From Pedobacter zeaxanthinifaciens (GTDB lineage: Bacteria > Bacteroidota > Bacteroidia > Sphingobacteriales > Sphingobacteriaceae): a stretch of 33,282 bases of DNA. This document shows, one piece after another, positions 24,776 to 32,197 of the stretch; positions within the stretch are counted from its first letter, which is position 1, and each line of letters opens with the position of its first letter. Below the pieces are notes generated by a model. The model saw only the letters and a list, made by a program, of their open reading frames with translations, searched no databases and was not told where the DNA came from. Location of the stretch: contig NZ_QMHP01000008.1 in NCBI RefSeq assembly GCF_003313335.1, positions 1-33,282 on the forward strand, in the 5' to 3' direction. The position numbers and the translations under genes are program-made.

Positions 24776-26044
24776 TTAAGTTTTTTGAGGTTTTTTCTTG
24801 GCGGCTGGGAACAAAACATTGTTTAAAATCAGTCGGTAACCAGGCGAAGTAGGATGTAAACTCAAATCCGTAGGTGGGTCATTTACCTGGTGTTGGTAAT
24901 CCTCAGGGTCATGGCCGCCGTAAAAGCTAAATTGACCTTTTCCAATTTCACCATGCAGGTAACGCACTTCGGCACCTGCTTTATTCTCGCCCAGCACCGT
25001 AATACTTGGTTTAACTAAACTTTTACGAAATGCGGTAGTTTGCCCCATGAAGCCTTTAATTACTTTTTCGTGGTTTTGAGTAAGCATGGTGGGTACTAAA
25101 TCCCATTTTGCAGAAAAATCAAATAAAGTAAAGTAGTCGTTGCTTTCGTTAAAATTGGTACGAGTTTGCGTAACGTCGATATCGGAAAATTCGTAGTTGT
25201 AAGGGTTTAGATCCAGTTTGAAATTGCTAAAGGCTACTGCCTTTTGATAGTCTAGTTTTGATTGAGCATTGGCATCCATGCCATCACCATCGAACATACT
25301 TTCCAAAATATCAACACCTTCTGCAGCTAGGGCAATATCGAAGCTGTCGGTTCCAGAGCACATGGCAAATAAAAAGCCACCGCCGATACAAAACTCTTTA
25401 ATGCGTTTGGCCACAGCTAGTTTCATTTCGGATACTTTTTTAAATCCGTTACGTTTAGCAGCAGCTTCCTGATATTTTACATCGTCTTGGTACCATGAGG
25501 CATTTCTAAACGAAGCCCAAAACCTGCCGTACTGGCCTGTAAAATCCTCATGGTGCAAATGCAGCCAATCGTAGGTGCTCAGTTTATCTTTTAGGATTTC
25601 GTCATCGTAAATTACATCGTAAGGAATTTCGGCGTAAGTTAATACCAGCGTAACGGCATCATCCCAGGGTAGTTTACTTTTTGGAGAATATACGGCTATT
25701 TTGGGCGCTTTTTCCAGTTTCACCATTTCCATGTTTACCGCTGGGTCGCTAATTTCGTTAAGGATGTTACTCACTTTTGCATCGGCTAATACTTCGTAAG
25801 AAACGCCCCTAATTTTAAGTTCATCTTCAATGGATTTAACTTGCTTCACCAGAAAACTTCCTCCGCGATAGTTCAGCAACCAATCAACCTCTACTTGCTG
25901 CTTGATGCACCAATAAGCAATACCGTATGCTTTGAGATGGTTTTTTTGGCCTTCATCCATGTATATGAGGATAGAGGCCGATTTAGCAACCAGTTGAAGC
26001 GACAGCAACAATAAAGTGAAAATGAGGTGTTTCTTCCCTTTCAT
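24776..26044 (-). CDS. Exported protein of the family often labelled 'asparagine synthetase B'; function unknown
   Basis: A 422-residue protein with an N-terminal signal peptide (MKGKKHLIFTLLLLSLQLVAKSA). Conserved-looking blocks are ILIYMDEGQKNHLKAYGIAYW, DWLLNYRGGSF, WLHLHHEDFTGQYG, GGGFLFAMCSGTDSFDIALAAEGVDI with Cys229, and a late GGHDPEDYQHQVNDPPTDL. I recall such Bacteroidota proteins carrying the name asparagine synthetase B. However, it has no N-terminal glutaminase Cys and no SGGLDS-type ATP-pyrophosphatase motif, so that name should not be trusted. Its GGGFLFAMCSGTDS segment resembles a class I amidotransferase-like nucleophile elbow. It probably acts in the periplasm. It is followed without spacing by a small membrane-protein gene. 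Confidence 0.75.
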   Translation of the reverse strand: MKGKKHLIFTLLLLSLQLVAKSASILIYMDEGQKNHLKAYGIAYWCIKQQVEVDWLLNYRGGSFLVKQVKSIEDELKIRGVSYEVLADAKVSNILNEISDPAVNMEMVKLEKAPKIAVYSPKSKLPWDDAVTLVLTYAEIPYDVIYDDEILKDKLSTYDWLHLHHEDFTGQYGRFWASFRNASWYQDDVKYQEAAAKRNGFKKVSEMKLAVAKRIKEFCIGGGFLFAMCSGTDSFDIALAAEGVDILESMFDGDGMDANAQSKLDYQKAVAFSNFKLDLNPYNYEFSDIDVTQTRTNFNESNDYFTLFDFSAKWDLVPTMLTQNHEKVIKGFMGQTTAFRKSLVKPSITVLGENKAGAEVRYLHGEIGKGQFSFYGGHDPEDYQHQVNDPPTDLSLHPTSPGYRLILNNVLFPAAKKKPQKT

Positions 26045-26130
26045 ACACGAAGTTAAAGTTTACAAGATAAAAGAAAAACGATGAGAAATAAAATGTTGTA
26101 TGAATGCATTGTTTTATTGTCTTACGCATA

Positions 26131-26380
26131 GAGAAAAGGTTTCGCAAAGAGCTAAGATATTCTTTGTTGAAATCTAGAGGTCTTTTTTGCGCTACTCTGT
26201 GTACTTTGCGGTTAATTTTTAACGCAGAGGGAAAAAAGGTTTCGCAAAGAGCTAAGATATTCTTTGTTGAAATCTGAAGGTCTTCCTTGCGTTGCTCTGT
26301 GTACTTTGCGGTTAATTTTTAACGCAGAGGGAAAAAGGTTTCGCAAAGAACGCAAAGACGCTCTGTTTACTTTTCGGTTA
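26131..26380. repeat. Imperfect 100-bp tandem repeat, about 2.5 copies
   Basis: Units start at 26131, 26231 and 26331. Copies 1 and 2 are nearly identical over 100 bp, differing mainly in a short stretch around 26175-26195 versus 26275-26295. Copy 3 is partial and diverged (about 50 bp). The unit contains CGCAAAG and CTTTGCG in inverted arrangement (for example 26143-26149 and 26204-26210), so each unit can fold. No ORF is convincing in 26045-26496; the rest of that 452-bp gap is unremarkable apart from the ppi promoter. Confidence 0.85.
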
Positions 26381-26468
26381 TTATAGTAAATCCATCAAAA
26401 CTCGGGATGACAGGAGCTCATAATGTTTCATCATCCTGTTAACCATTATCACATTTCATTTATTTGTT

Positions 26469-26476
26469 TAAATTTG
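26469..26476 (+). promoter_or_regulatory. Predicted -7 box of the cyclophilin gene
   Basis: TAAATTTG matches TAnnTTTG exactly and lies 20 nt before the ATG at 26497. It rules out the upstream in-frame ATG at 26464 as the normal start, since that codon would precede the transcript. No clear -33 box is visible. Confidence 0.5.
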
Positions 26477-26496
26477 CACCTTTACAAAAAAAGACA

Positions 26497-26955
26497 ATGG
26501 GTAAAGCGATTATAAAAACGGTAAAAGGCGATATGACCGTGGAGTTCTATGAGAAAGATGCTCCAAAAGCCGTAGCTAACTTCAAAAAATTAGCTAAAGA
26601 AGGATTTTATGATGGAGTTACTTTTCACCGTGTGATTCCTAATTTCGTGGTTCAGGGCGGTTGTCCTAATTCAAAAGATGGTGCAGCGGGTATTCCAGGA
26701 ACTGGTGGTCCGGGTTATAAAATTGATTGCGAATTGGACGGCGATAACCAATATCACGATAGAGGTGTGCTTTCAATGGCACATGCTGGAAGAAATACTG
26801 GTGGTTCACAATTTTTCATTTGCCATAGCAGAGATAACACGGCACATTTAGATCGTAACCATACTTGCTTTGGTAAAGTGGTAGAGAATGTAGATATTGT
26901 GGATGATATTCGTCAAGGTGATAAAATTTTGACAGTAGAAGTAATTGAAGATTAA
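26497..26955 (+). CDS. Peptidyl-prolyl cis-trans isomerase, cyclophilin type
   Basis: A 152-residue cytosolic foldase that isomerises Xaa-Pro bonds. It begins MGKAIIKTVKGDMTVEFYEK. The cyclophilin core follows: FYDGVTFHRVIPNFVVQGGC with the catalytic-site Arg, GPGYKIDCEL, RGVLSMAHAGRNTGGSQFFI and a HLDRNHTCFGKVVENVDIV block. The frame is open 11 codons further upstream, but that start falls before the predicted promoter box, so the ATG at 26497 is used. No signal peptide is present. Downstream is a dispersed-type hairpin and then DUF5606. Confidence 0.94.
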   Translation: MGKAIIKTVKGDMTVEFYEKDAPKAVANFKKLAKEGFYDGVTFHRVIPNFVVQGGCPNSKDGAAGIPGTGGPGYKIDCELDGDNQYHDRGVLSMAHAGRNTGGSQFFICHSRDNTAHLDRNHTCFGKVVENVDIVDDIRQGDKILTVEVIED

Positions 26956-26967
26956 TTATAGTATAGA

Positions 26968-27024
26968 GTATTGCGTAGAGCGAGCTGAATATGTCGCATT
27001 ACGCAATACGCATTACTCAATACG
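26968..27024. repeat. Hairpin plus 14-bp tandem repeat between ppi and the DUF5606 gene
   Basis: GTATTGCGTA (26968-26977) pairs perfectly with TACGCAATAC (27000-27009) across 22 nt. The right arm lies in a tandem duplication: CATTACGCAATACG (26997-27010) then CATTACTCAATACG (27011-27024), one mismatch. It may act as a processing hairpin between two co-oriented genes, but it lacks a T run and is not a standard terminator. Confidence 0.6.
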
Positions 27025-27033
27025 CAAAAATAT

Positions 27034-27570
27034 ATGAACTTAAGAGGAATTGTATCTGTATCGGGCAGACCGGGCTTATTCAAGCTTATTGGACAAAATA
27101 AGGCGGGTTATGTGCTAGAAAGTTTAGACGAGCAAAAGCTTAAAATTGTAGCTAATTTAACGAACACTAAATTAGCTTCGCTAGAAGATATTACCATTTA
27201 CGGAGAAGATGAAGAGCTGAAATTAACTGATGTATTGGCTAATATTGCTGCTACAAAAACTGCTATTCCTGACGTAAAAGCCGATGGTAATGCACTAAGG
27301 AAGTTTTTCGAAGAAGTTGCGCCTAACCATGATCAGGAAAAGGTATACGCATCGGACATGAAGAAGATTTTGACTTGGTACAACTTTTTAAAAGATATGC
27401 CATTGTTTACCGAAGCTGCTCCAGGTGCTGAAGAAGAAGCGCCAAAAGTAGAGGAAAAGGTAGAAGCTAAGCCAAAAGCGGCTCCAAAAGCAAAAGCGGC
27501 TAAAGCACCAACTGCTAAAACTGCTGCTCCAGCGAAGAAGGCAACAATGCCATCTAAAAGAGGTGCTTAA
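27034..27570 (+). CDS. DUF5606-like protein with Ala/Lys/Pro-rich tail
   Basis: A 178-residue protein. Residues 1-130 form a compact domain (MNLRGIVSVSGRPGLFKLIG to ITIYGEDEELKLTDVLANI and ALRKFFEEVAPNHDQEKVY). This looks like the Bacteroidota-specific DUF5606 family, which has no assigned function. The last ~45 residues are low-complexity Ala/Lys/Pro/Glu (EEKVEAKPKAAPKAKAAKAP, then TMPSKRGA), reminiscent of histone-H1-like or nucleic-acid-binding tails. That binding role is only an inference from composition. It is followed by a strong terminator. Confidence 0.82.
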   Translation: MNLRGIVSVSGRPGLFKLIGQNKAGYVLESLDEQKLKIVANLTNTKLASLEDITIYGEDEELKLTDVLANIAATKTAIPDVKADGNALRKFFEEVAPNHDQEKVYASDMKKILTWYNFLKDMPLFTEAAPGAEEEAPKVEEKVEAKPKAAPKAKAAKAPTAKTAAPAKKATMPSKRGA

Positions 27571-27595
27571 TTAAAAAAAGAAATAGGTTAAATGG

Positions 27596-27627
27596 AAACA
27601 CCAATCTACAAAGATTGGTGTTTTTTT
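27596..27627 (+). terminator. Rho-independent terminator after the DUF5606 gene
   Basis: An 11-bp perfect stem (27597-27607 with 27612-27622), ACAA loop, and an uninterrupted T tract to 27627. The end of the tract overlaps the stop codon of the small minus-strand gene (27626-27628). Confidence 0.92.
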
Positions 27628-27766
27628 ATTTAATGAAATATTTGTAGATATACCAAGCAATTACCACGATGATTGATATGGTGATAATGGTGTTGATATA
27701 TTTTTTTTCTTTCGAGGTATCTGTCCTGAATCTGTAGTTTCTTTTATAATCGCTAGGTAATTTCAT
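27626..27766 (-). CDS. Small single-pass membrane protein, 46 aa
   Basis: A short minus-strand gene. The product begins MKLPSDYKRNYRFRTDTSKE, then KKYINTIIT and a hydrophobic helix (about residues 24-45, rich in Ile and Val, ending YIYKYFIK). The positively charged N-terminal half should stay in the cytosol. A strong Shine-Dalgarno sequence (GGAGG, 27771-27775 on the minus strand) lies 4 nt before the ATG. That is unusual in this phylum, where SD motifs are weak, and it supports translation. The function is unknown. It lies between DUF5606 (convergent) and rlmH (same strand, 122 nt upstream). Confidence 0.6.
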   Translation of the reverse strand: MKLPSDYKRNYRFRTDTSKEKKYINTIITISIIVVIAWYIYKYFIK

Positions 27767-27888
27767 AATTCCTCCTTTTTTAAAATTGATGATTTTAATT
27801 GGCGTTTTCCATAAGTTTTAGGAACAGATATACAGATTTTGCATTTCAAAAACAATTTGAATTGTCAAAGTGCGTGTGTTCCAGTTTT

Positions 27889-28362
27889 TTACTCATGATG
27901 ATACGGTTCGTTTTTTAATATGGTAAATGCTCTATATAATTGCTCTACAAAAAATAAGCGCACCATTTGGTGAGAGAAAGTCATATCTGATAAAGAAACG
28001 CTAGAATTTGCCCTTTTATATACGCTTTCATCAAAACCGTAAGGTCCACCAATTACAAATACCAAATGCTGTACACTACCAATCATTTGCTTGTTGATGT
28101 ACTGCGAAAATTGAACCGAAGTGTATTTTTTGCCTTTCTCATCTAATAACACCAGCACATCACTATTGTTCAGCTGCTTTAAAATCAATTCAGCTTCTTT
28201 GCTTTTTTGTTGTGCTTCGGTAAGATTTTTAGTGTTTTTCAATTCAGGAATGATACTGATATTAAAACCAATGTAATGCTTTAACCTGTTCAGGTATTTT
28301 TCAATTCCTTCAATCAAATATTTGTCTTCCGTTTTACCAACAGCAATCAAGCTAATCTTCAT
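27889..28362 (-). CDS. rlmH: 23S rRNA (pseudouridine-1915-N3)-methyltransferase
   Basis: A 157-residue SPOUT-class methyltransferase that methylates pseudouridine 1915 in helix 69 of 23S rRNA, using S-adenosylmethionine. Family signatures are MKISLIAVGKTEDKYL at the start, LLDEKGKKYTS, VFVIGGPYGFDESVYKRA (the knot/SAM region), LSDMTFSHQMVRLFFVEQLYRAF and the C-terminal YHHE. The length is typical. It is divergent from the MutS-like gene with 45 bp between the two ATGs, and a -7 box lies in that gap. Confidence 0.96.
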   Translation of the reverse strand: MKISLIAVGKTEDKYLIEGIEKYLNRLKHYIGFNISIIPELKNTKNLTEAQQKSKEAELILKQLNNSDVLVLLDEKGKKYTSVQFSQYINKQMIGSVQHLVFVIGGPYGFDESVYKRANSSVSLSDMTFSHQMVRLFFVEQLYRAFTILKNEPYHHE

Positions 28363-28399
28363 CTAATGGTTGTTTTTTTATCTTTACCGCTTAATTCCT

Positions 28400-28407
28400 C
28401 AAATATA
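28400..28407 (-). promoter_or_regulatory. Predicted -7 box of rlmH
   Basis: Minus-strand TATATTTG matches TAnnTTTG exactly, 37 nt before the rlmH ATG and directly adjacent to the divergent MutS-like ATG at 28408. The two divergent promoters must therefore overlap or interfere. Confidence 0.45.
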
Positions 28408-30216
28408 ATGTTAAATCCCGATTTAGATAGATTAAAGCAATACGAGAATTCCGTTTCGCAACAGCAAAAACATATCGATGTATTGAAAAAAAATATTGAT
28501 CAGCTATCCATATTTAGGCTTGTATTATTGCTGGTAGAAATTGGTTTTTTTGTGGGTTTGGTAAGCTCAACCGGAAATGCGGCTAACGTGCTATGGTCTG
28601 TAATGTTAGCATTGCCAATAGCTGTTTTTGTTTTGGTGGTTAAAAAGCAAAATAAGTTGGAGAAGCAACTCAAATTCCATCAAAGTTTGCTTTGGGTTTT
28701 TGATAACGAAGCGAATTTGATTAATGGCCAGCCTAATGGTTACGATGATGGAACTCACTTCGAAGATGAAAATCACGCCTATGCGTCTGATTTGGATATT
28801 TTTGGTAGGTCATCTTTATATGCGCTCGTTAACAGAGGCGCCACCAAAATAGGGTTGGATGAATTAGCCAAGCATTTAGCTGCTCCAACAAGTACAGATT
28901 TAGCTGCGGAGCGACAAATGGCAATTGCCGAGTTGAGGGATAGGGCAGAAGCTACTTTTTTGTTCAGGGCTAATTTACGAGGAGCCGAGTTGAACCGCAT
29001 TGAAGAAATTAAGGGGAAATTGAGCAATCAGCTTTTGGCCCAGGTTAAATTTACCGATAATACTTTTTTAAGGATCTATGTTCAGTTTGTTCCTTATTTA
29101 ATGGTGCTATTGTTTTTAGCGGGTTTAATTTTTGGAGGTAGCTTATGGAGTATTTTTGGCCTAGCGGCTTTTGCAAATGCCATGCTCACTTATTTTTATA
29201 GCAAACAAATCAATGCCGTTTATTTTGGTTTTAGTGGAAGCTCTACCTTGCTGAGCAACTATGCCGATGCTATTGCTTGGACAGAACAGCACGATTGGCA
29301 AAGCAAATATATTAAGCAATTATTTCAGTCGAAGGATAAAGTAAGTCATCAAATCAAAGCATTGTCGAAAATTATTATTGCCTTTGATGCCAGATTGAAT
29401 TTCCTTTTGTATGCGGTGTTAAATTTTTTCTTCCTTTGGGATTTAAGGTGCAGTGTTAAGCTGGGCGACTGGTGCAAAACTGCTAGTAATGAGGTTGCAC
29501 AGGGGTTAGATAGAATAGGCTATTTTGAGGAGCTGATATCCTTTGCTACCTTAAGTTATAATCATCCAAATTGGATTTTCCCCAAATTTAGTAATGATTT
29601 TCAGTTCAGTGCCGAAGCGCTTGGTCATCCATTAATAGCGCAACAAAAGCGAGTTGATAATTCTTTCTTTTTAAAAACGGAACCAACGGTTGATATTATT
29701 ACCGGCTCAAATATGGCTGGTAAAAGTACATTCCTGCGTACGGTGGGCATTAATATGGTATTGGCTTATGCAGGAGCTCCTGTTTGTGCTGCCCAAATGC
29801 ACTTGTCAATTTTTCGTTTGCTAACTTACATGCGAATTAAGGATAATTTGATTGAAAGTACCTCCACATTTAAAGCCGAATTGAACCGTTTGAAAATGAT
29901 TTTGGCAGAGGTAGAACAACAGCCTAACGCGTTTGTACTTATTGACGAAATGCTGCGTGGAACCAACAGTAAGGATAAATTCGATGGTTCTAAAGCCTTT
30001 ATTGAAAAGTTAATCGCCTTGAAAACTCCTACGCTTTTTGCCACTCATGATCTGCAACTTTCTGAATTAGAACAGGTGCATCCTCAATCGGTGCGTAATT
30101 TCCATTTTGATATTCAACTGGTAGCTAACGAAATGGAATTTGATTATTTGATTAAACAAGGGCCATGCACTAAATTCAATGCCGCAATTTTGTTAAAACA
30201 GATTGGCTTAGGGTAG
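28408..30216 (+). CDS. Membrane-anchored MutS-like ATPase
   Basis: A 602-residue protein. The C-terminal third is a MutS domain V ATPase: Walker A in IITGSNMAGKSTFLRTVG (about 431-446), the segment AYAGAPVCA, the ST(S)TFKAELNRL helix, Walker B FVLIDEMLRGTNSKDK with Asp513-Glu514, and FATHDLQL. The mismatch-binding domain I (with its FxE motif) is absent, and so is the Smr domain of MutS2. The N-terminal half instead has a coiled-coil-like start and hydrophobic pairs at about 36-77 and 217-255. The upstream in-frame ATG at 28366 would add 14 residues; the ATG at 28408 (MLNPDLDRLKQYEN) is preferred. Function is unknown; canonical mismatch repair is unlikely. Confidence 0.85.
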   Translation: MLNPDLDRLKQYENSVSQQQKHIDVLKKNIDQLSIFRLVLLLVEIGFFVGLVSSTGNAANVLWSVMLALPIAVFVLVVKKQNKLEKQLKFHQSLLWVFDNEANLINGQPNGYDDGTHFEDENHAYASDLDIFGRSSLYALVNRGATKIGLDELAKHLAAPTSTDLAAERQMAIAELRDRAEATFLFRANLRGAELNRIEEIKGKLSNQLLAQVKFTDNTFLRIYVQFVPYLMVLLFLAGLIFGGSLWSIFGLAAFANAMLTYFYSKQINAVYFGFSGSSTLLSNYADAIAWTEQHDWQSKYIKQLFQSKDKVSHQIKALSKIIIAFDARLNFLLYAVLNFFFLWDLRCSVKLGDWCKTASNEVAQGLDRIGYFEELISFATLSYNHPNWIFPKFSNDFQFSAEALGHPLIAQQKRVDNSFFLKTEPTVDIITGSNMAGKSTFLRTVGINMVLAYAGAPVCAAQMHLSIFRLLTYMRIKDNLIESTSTFKAELNRLKMILAEVEQQPNAFVLIDEMLRGTNSKDKFDGSKAFIEKLIALKTPTLFATHDLQLSELEQVHPQSVRNFHFDIQLVANEMEFDYLIKQGPCTKFNAAILLKQIGLG

Positions 30217-30254
30217 TTGAGTTCAAAGTAGAAAGTTTTCGGGAAGTTCGAAGG

Positions 30255-30356
30255 TTTTACCACCTTAGACACCTTTGAGTAATTAAGTTTTGCTTTGTCT
30301 ATCGTTGTTGCGTATAATTTATTCTAATTGAGCTTTGGTTTTCTTAGGTGGTTAAA
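30255..30356. repeat. 102-bp element bounded by imperfect 15-bp inverted repeats
   Basis: TTTTACCACCTTAGA (30255-30269) and the reverse complement of TCTTAGGTGGTTAAA (30342-30356) match at 13 of 15 positions. The element lies in the gap between the MutS-like gene and the beta-glucosidase gene. It may be a miniature element or a degenerate hairpin. Confidence 0.4.
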
Positions 30357-30419
30357 TTAAAACAATAACTTAACTTTAATTTAACTACAGCATTAGGATT
30401 TTTTATTTTATTTGATGCG

Positions 30420-31754
30420 ATGCAAAGCAGTGATTTTGGTAATGACTTTTTATGGGGCGTAGCAACTGCAGCTGCTCAAATAGAAGGTGCCGCCAATGAT
30501 TATGGCAAAGGCCCAAGCATTTGGGATACGTTTTCAAAAAGGACTGGTAAAATCAAAAAAGGGCATCAGCCTACGCTAGCTTGTGATTTCTATCATCGTT
30601 ACCTTGAGGATATTGCCTTAGTAAAAACCTTAGGCTTTAAAGTTTTTCGATTTTCCATTGCGTGGGCAAGGATTTTTCCATTAGGACACGGGTCTATTAA
30701 TCCAGAGGGCGTTGCTTTTTATCACCGTGTGATAGATGAATGCCTGATGCAGGATTTAGTTCCGATGGTTACCTTGTACCACTGGGATTTGCCGGAAGCA
30801 TTGTCAAAAGAGGGAGGATGGACAGCATTTGGAATTAACAGTTGGTTTAATGAATATGTTACCTTTTGTGCTAAAGAGTACGGCGATAAGGTAAAGCAAT
30901 GGATTGTGATTAATGAACCATTTGGCTTTACTTCTTTGGGTTACATGTTGGGTGTACATGCGCCTGGGCAAACGGGAGTAAATAATTTTTTTGATGCTGC
31001 TTTGCATACCGCTATTGCCCAGGCCGATGGAGCTAAGATTTTAAGAGCGGAAGTTTCGAGCGCAGTAATTGGTACAGCATTTTCCTGTTCTGAAGTAGTT
31101 CCTTACACACAATCTGCGCAGGATTTGTTGGCTGCAAAACGCACTGATGCTTTGATGAATCGTTTCTTTTTTGAACCAGTTTTAGGTTTGGGCTTTCCCA
31201 CTTCCGATTGGGAAGTGCTGGAAAAGTTTGCGATAAGCCATTCAACTTGGCGCCATCAAGAACGAATGAAGTTTGATTTCGATTTCATCGGCTTGCAGAA
31301 TTATTTTCCTTTGGTCATTAGATACAACGCCTTTATTCCAATATTGCAGGCTTGGGAGGCGAAGGCAAAAAATAGAAAAGTTCCGCATACGGCAATGGGT
31401 TGGGAAATTAATGCGGACAGCTTTTATCGGATCATTAAGCAATTTGCTTCATATCCCCAAGTGAAGAGCATTATGGTAACAGAAAACGGTGCAGCTTTTC
31501 ACGATAAAGTTATCGATGGTAAAATTGATGATCGTGAACGAATCGAATATTTTGAAGCGTATTTATCTGCGATGCTCAAGGCAAAAAATGAAGGAATTAA
31601 CATTACGGGTTATTTAGCGTGGACATTAATGGACAATTTTGAATGGGCTGAAGGTTATCAAGCTCGATTTGGTTTGGTGCATAATGATTTTAAAACCCAA
31701 CAGCGTACCATCAAACAGTCGGGATATTGGTGGCAGCAATTTTTATCGAAGTAA
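30420..31754 (+). CDS. Glycoside hydrolase family 1 beta-glucosidase
   Basis: A 444-residue retaining beta-glycosidase, the usual GH1 length. The N-terminal signature FLWGVATAAAQIEGA is clear. Catalytic residues are visible: acid/base Glu166 in VINEPFGF and nucleophile Glu355 in VTENGAAF. The sugar-binding His121-Trp122 in LYHWDLP and the late NFEWAEGYQARFGL block are also present. No signal peptide is present, so it should act in the cytosol on imported beta-glucosides or related disaccharides. Exact specificity (glucoside, galactoside or 6-phospho) cannot be decided here. No sugar transporter or SusCD pair is nearby. The DUF2007 gene begins 18 nt downstream. Confidence 0.95.
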   Translation: MQSSDFGNDFLWGVATAAAQIEGAANDYGKGPSIWDTFSKRTGKIKKGHQPTLACDFYHRYLEDIALVKTLGFKVFRFSIAWARIFPLGHGSINPEGVAFYHRVIDECLMQDLVPMVTLYHWDLPEALSKEGGWTAFGINSWFNEYVTFCAKEYGDKVKQWIVINEPFGFTSLGYMLGVHAPGQTGVNNFFDAALHTAIAQADGAKILRAEVSSAVIGTAFSCSEVVPYTQSAQDLLAAKRTDALMNRFFFEPVLGLGFPTSDWEVLEKFAISHSTWRHQERMKFDFDFIGLQNYFPLVIRYNAFIPILQAWEAKAKNRKVPHTAMGWEINADSFYRIIKQFASYPQVKSIMVTENGAAFHDKVIDGKIDDRERIEYFEAYLSAMLKAKNEGINITGYLAWTLMDNFEWAEGYQARFGLVHNDFKTQQRTIKQSGYWWQQFLSK

Positions 31755-31772
31755 ATCACTACATTTAGGTGT

Positions 31773-32195
31773 ATGGACGATAAAATTATTGTTTACTGCG
31801 CTTTCTACAATCCAATTGAAGCTAATATTGTAAAAGCTAGGTTGGAAGATGCTGAAATTCCATGTTTTTTAACAGATGAAAATGTAGCAACCATACAACC
31901 GCTCTATAATCAGGCAATTGGTGGCGTAAAACTGAATGTTTTTGATAAAGATGTTGAGCGAATTAACACACTGCTTGCGGATGATCTGGAGCTGGAAGTT
32001 CCAGAAATTGAAACTGAGCGAACAGAAAATAAAATTGTTTGCGAAAATTGTGGCTCAACTAACGTAAGCTACGGCATCGCTACTAAAAATAAACATAGTT
32101 GGTGGGTGGCCATATTGGCTATATTAATGGCGGTTTATCCTTTTAAAGCAAATCGTTGCTATCATTGTTATAAGTGTGGACACGAATTTAATTAA
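31773..32195 (+). CDS. DUF2007 protein with zinc ribbon and transmembrane segment
   Basis: A 140-residue protein. Residues 1-70 (KIIVYCAFYNPIEANIVKAR, CFLTDENV, GGVKLNVFDKDVERINTLL) form a DUF2007 domain, a small ferredoxin-like fold often called 'putative signal transducing protein'. A C-terminal zinc ribbon is split by a hydrophobic stretch: C90-x2-C93, then HSWWVAILAILMAVYPF (109-124), then Cys132 and Cys135 (CYKCGHEF). The hydrophobic stretch between the cysteine pairs may be a membrane hairpin or the ribbon's own hydrophobic insert. It is followed after 2 nt by a shorter DUF2007 paralogue. Function is unknown. Confidence 0.8.
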   Translation: MDDKIIVYCAFYNPIEANIVKARLEDAEIPCFLTDENVATIQPLYNQAIGGVKLNVFDKDVERINTLLADDLELEVPEIETERTENKIVCENCGSTNVSYGIATKNKHSWWVAILAILMAVYPFKANRCYHCYKCGHEFN

Positions 32196-32197
32196 GT

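Noticed and set aside
24776..26044. Asparagine synthetase (asnB)
   Set aside because: No N-terminal nucleophile Cys, no ATP-pyrophosphatase motif, and a signal peptide is present.
26131..26380. CRISPR array
   Set aside because: The units are 100 bp with no variable spacers between short repeats and no cas genes nearby.
26464..26496. Upstream ATG of the cyclophilin gene at 26464
   Set aside because: It lies before the predicted -7 box at 26469-26476, so it would not be in the transcript.
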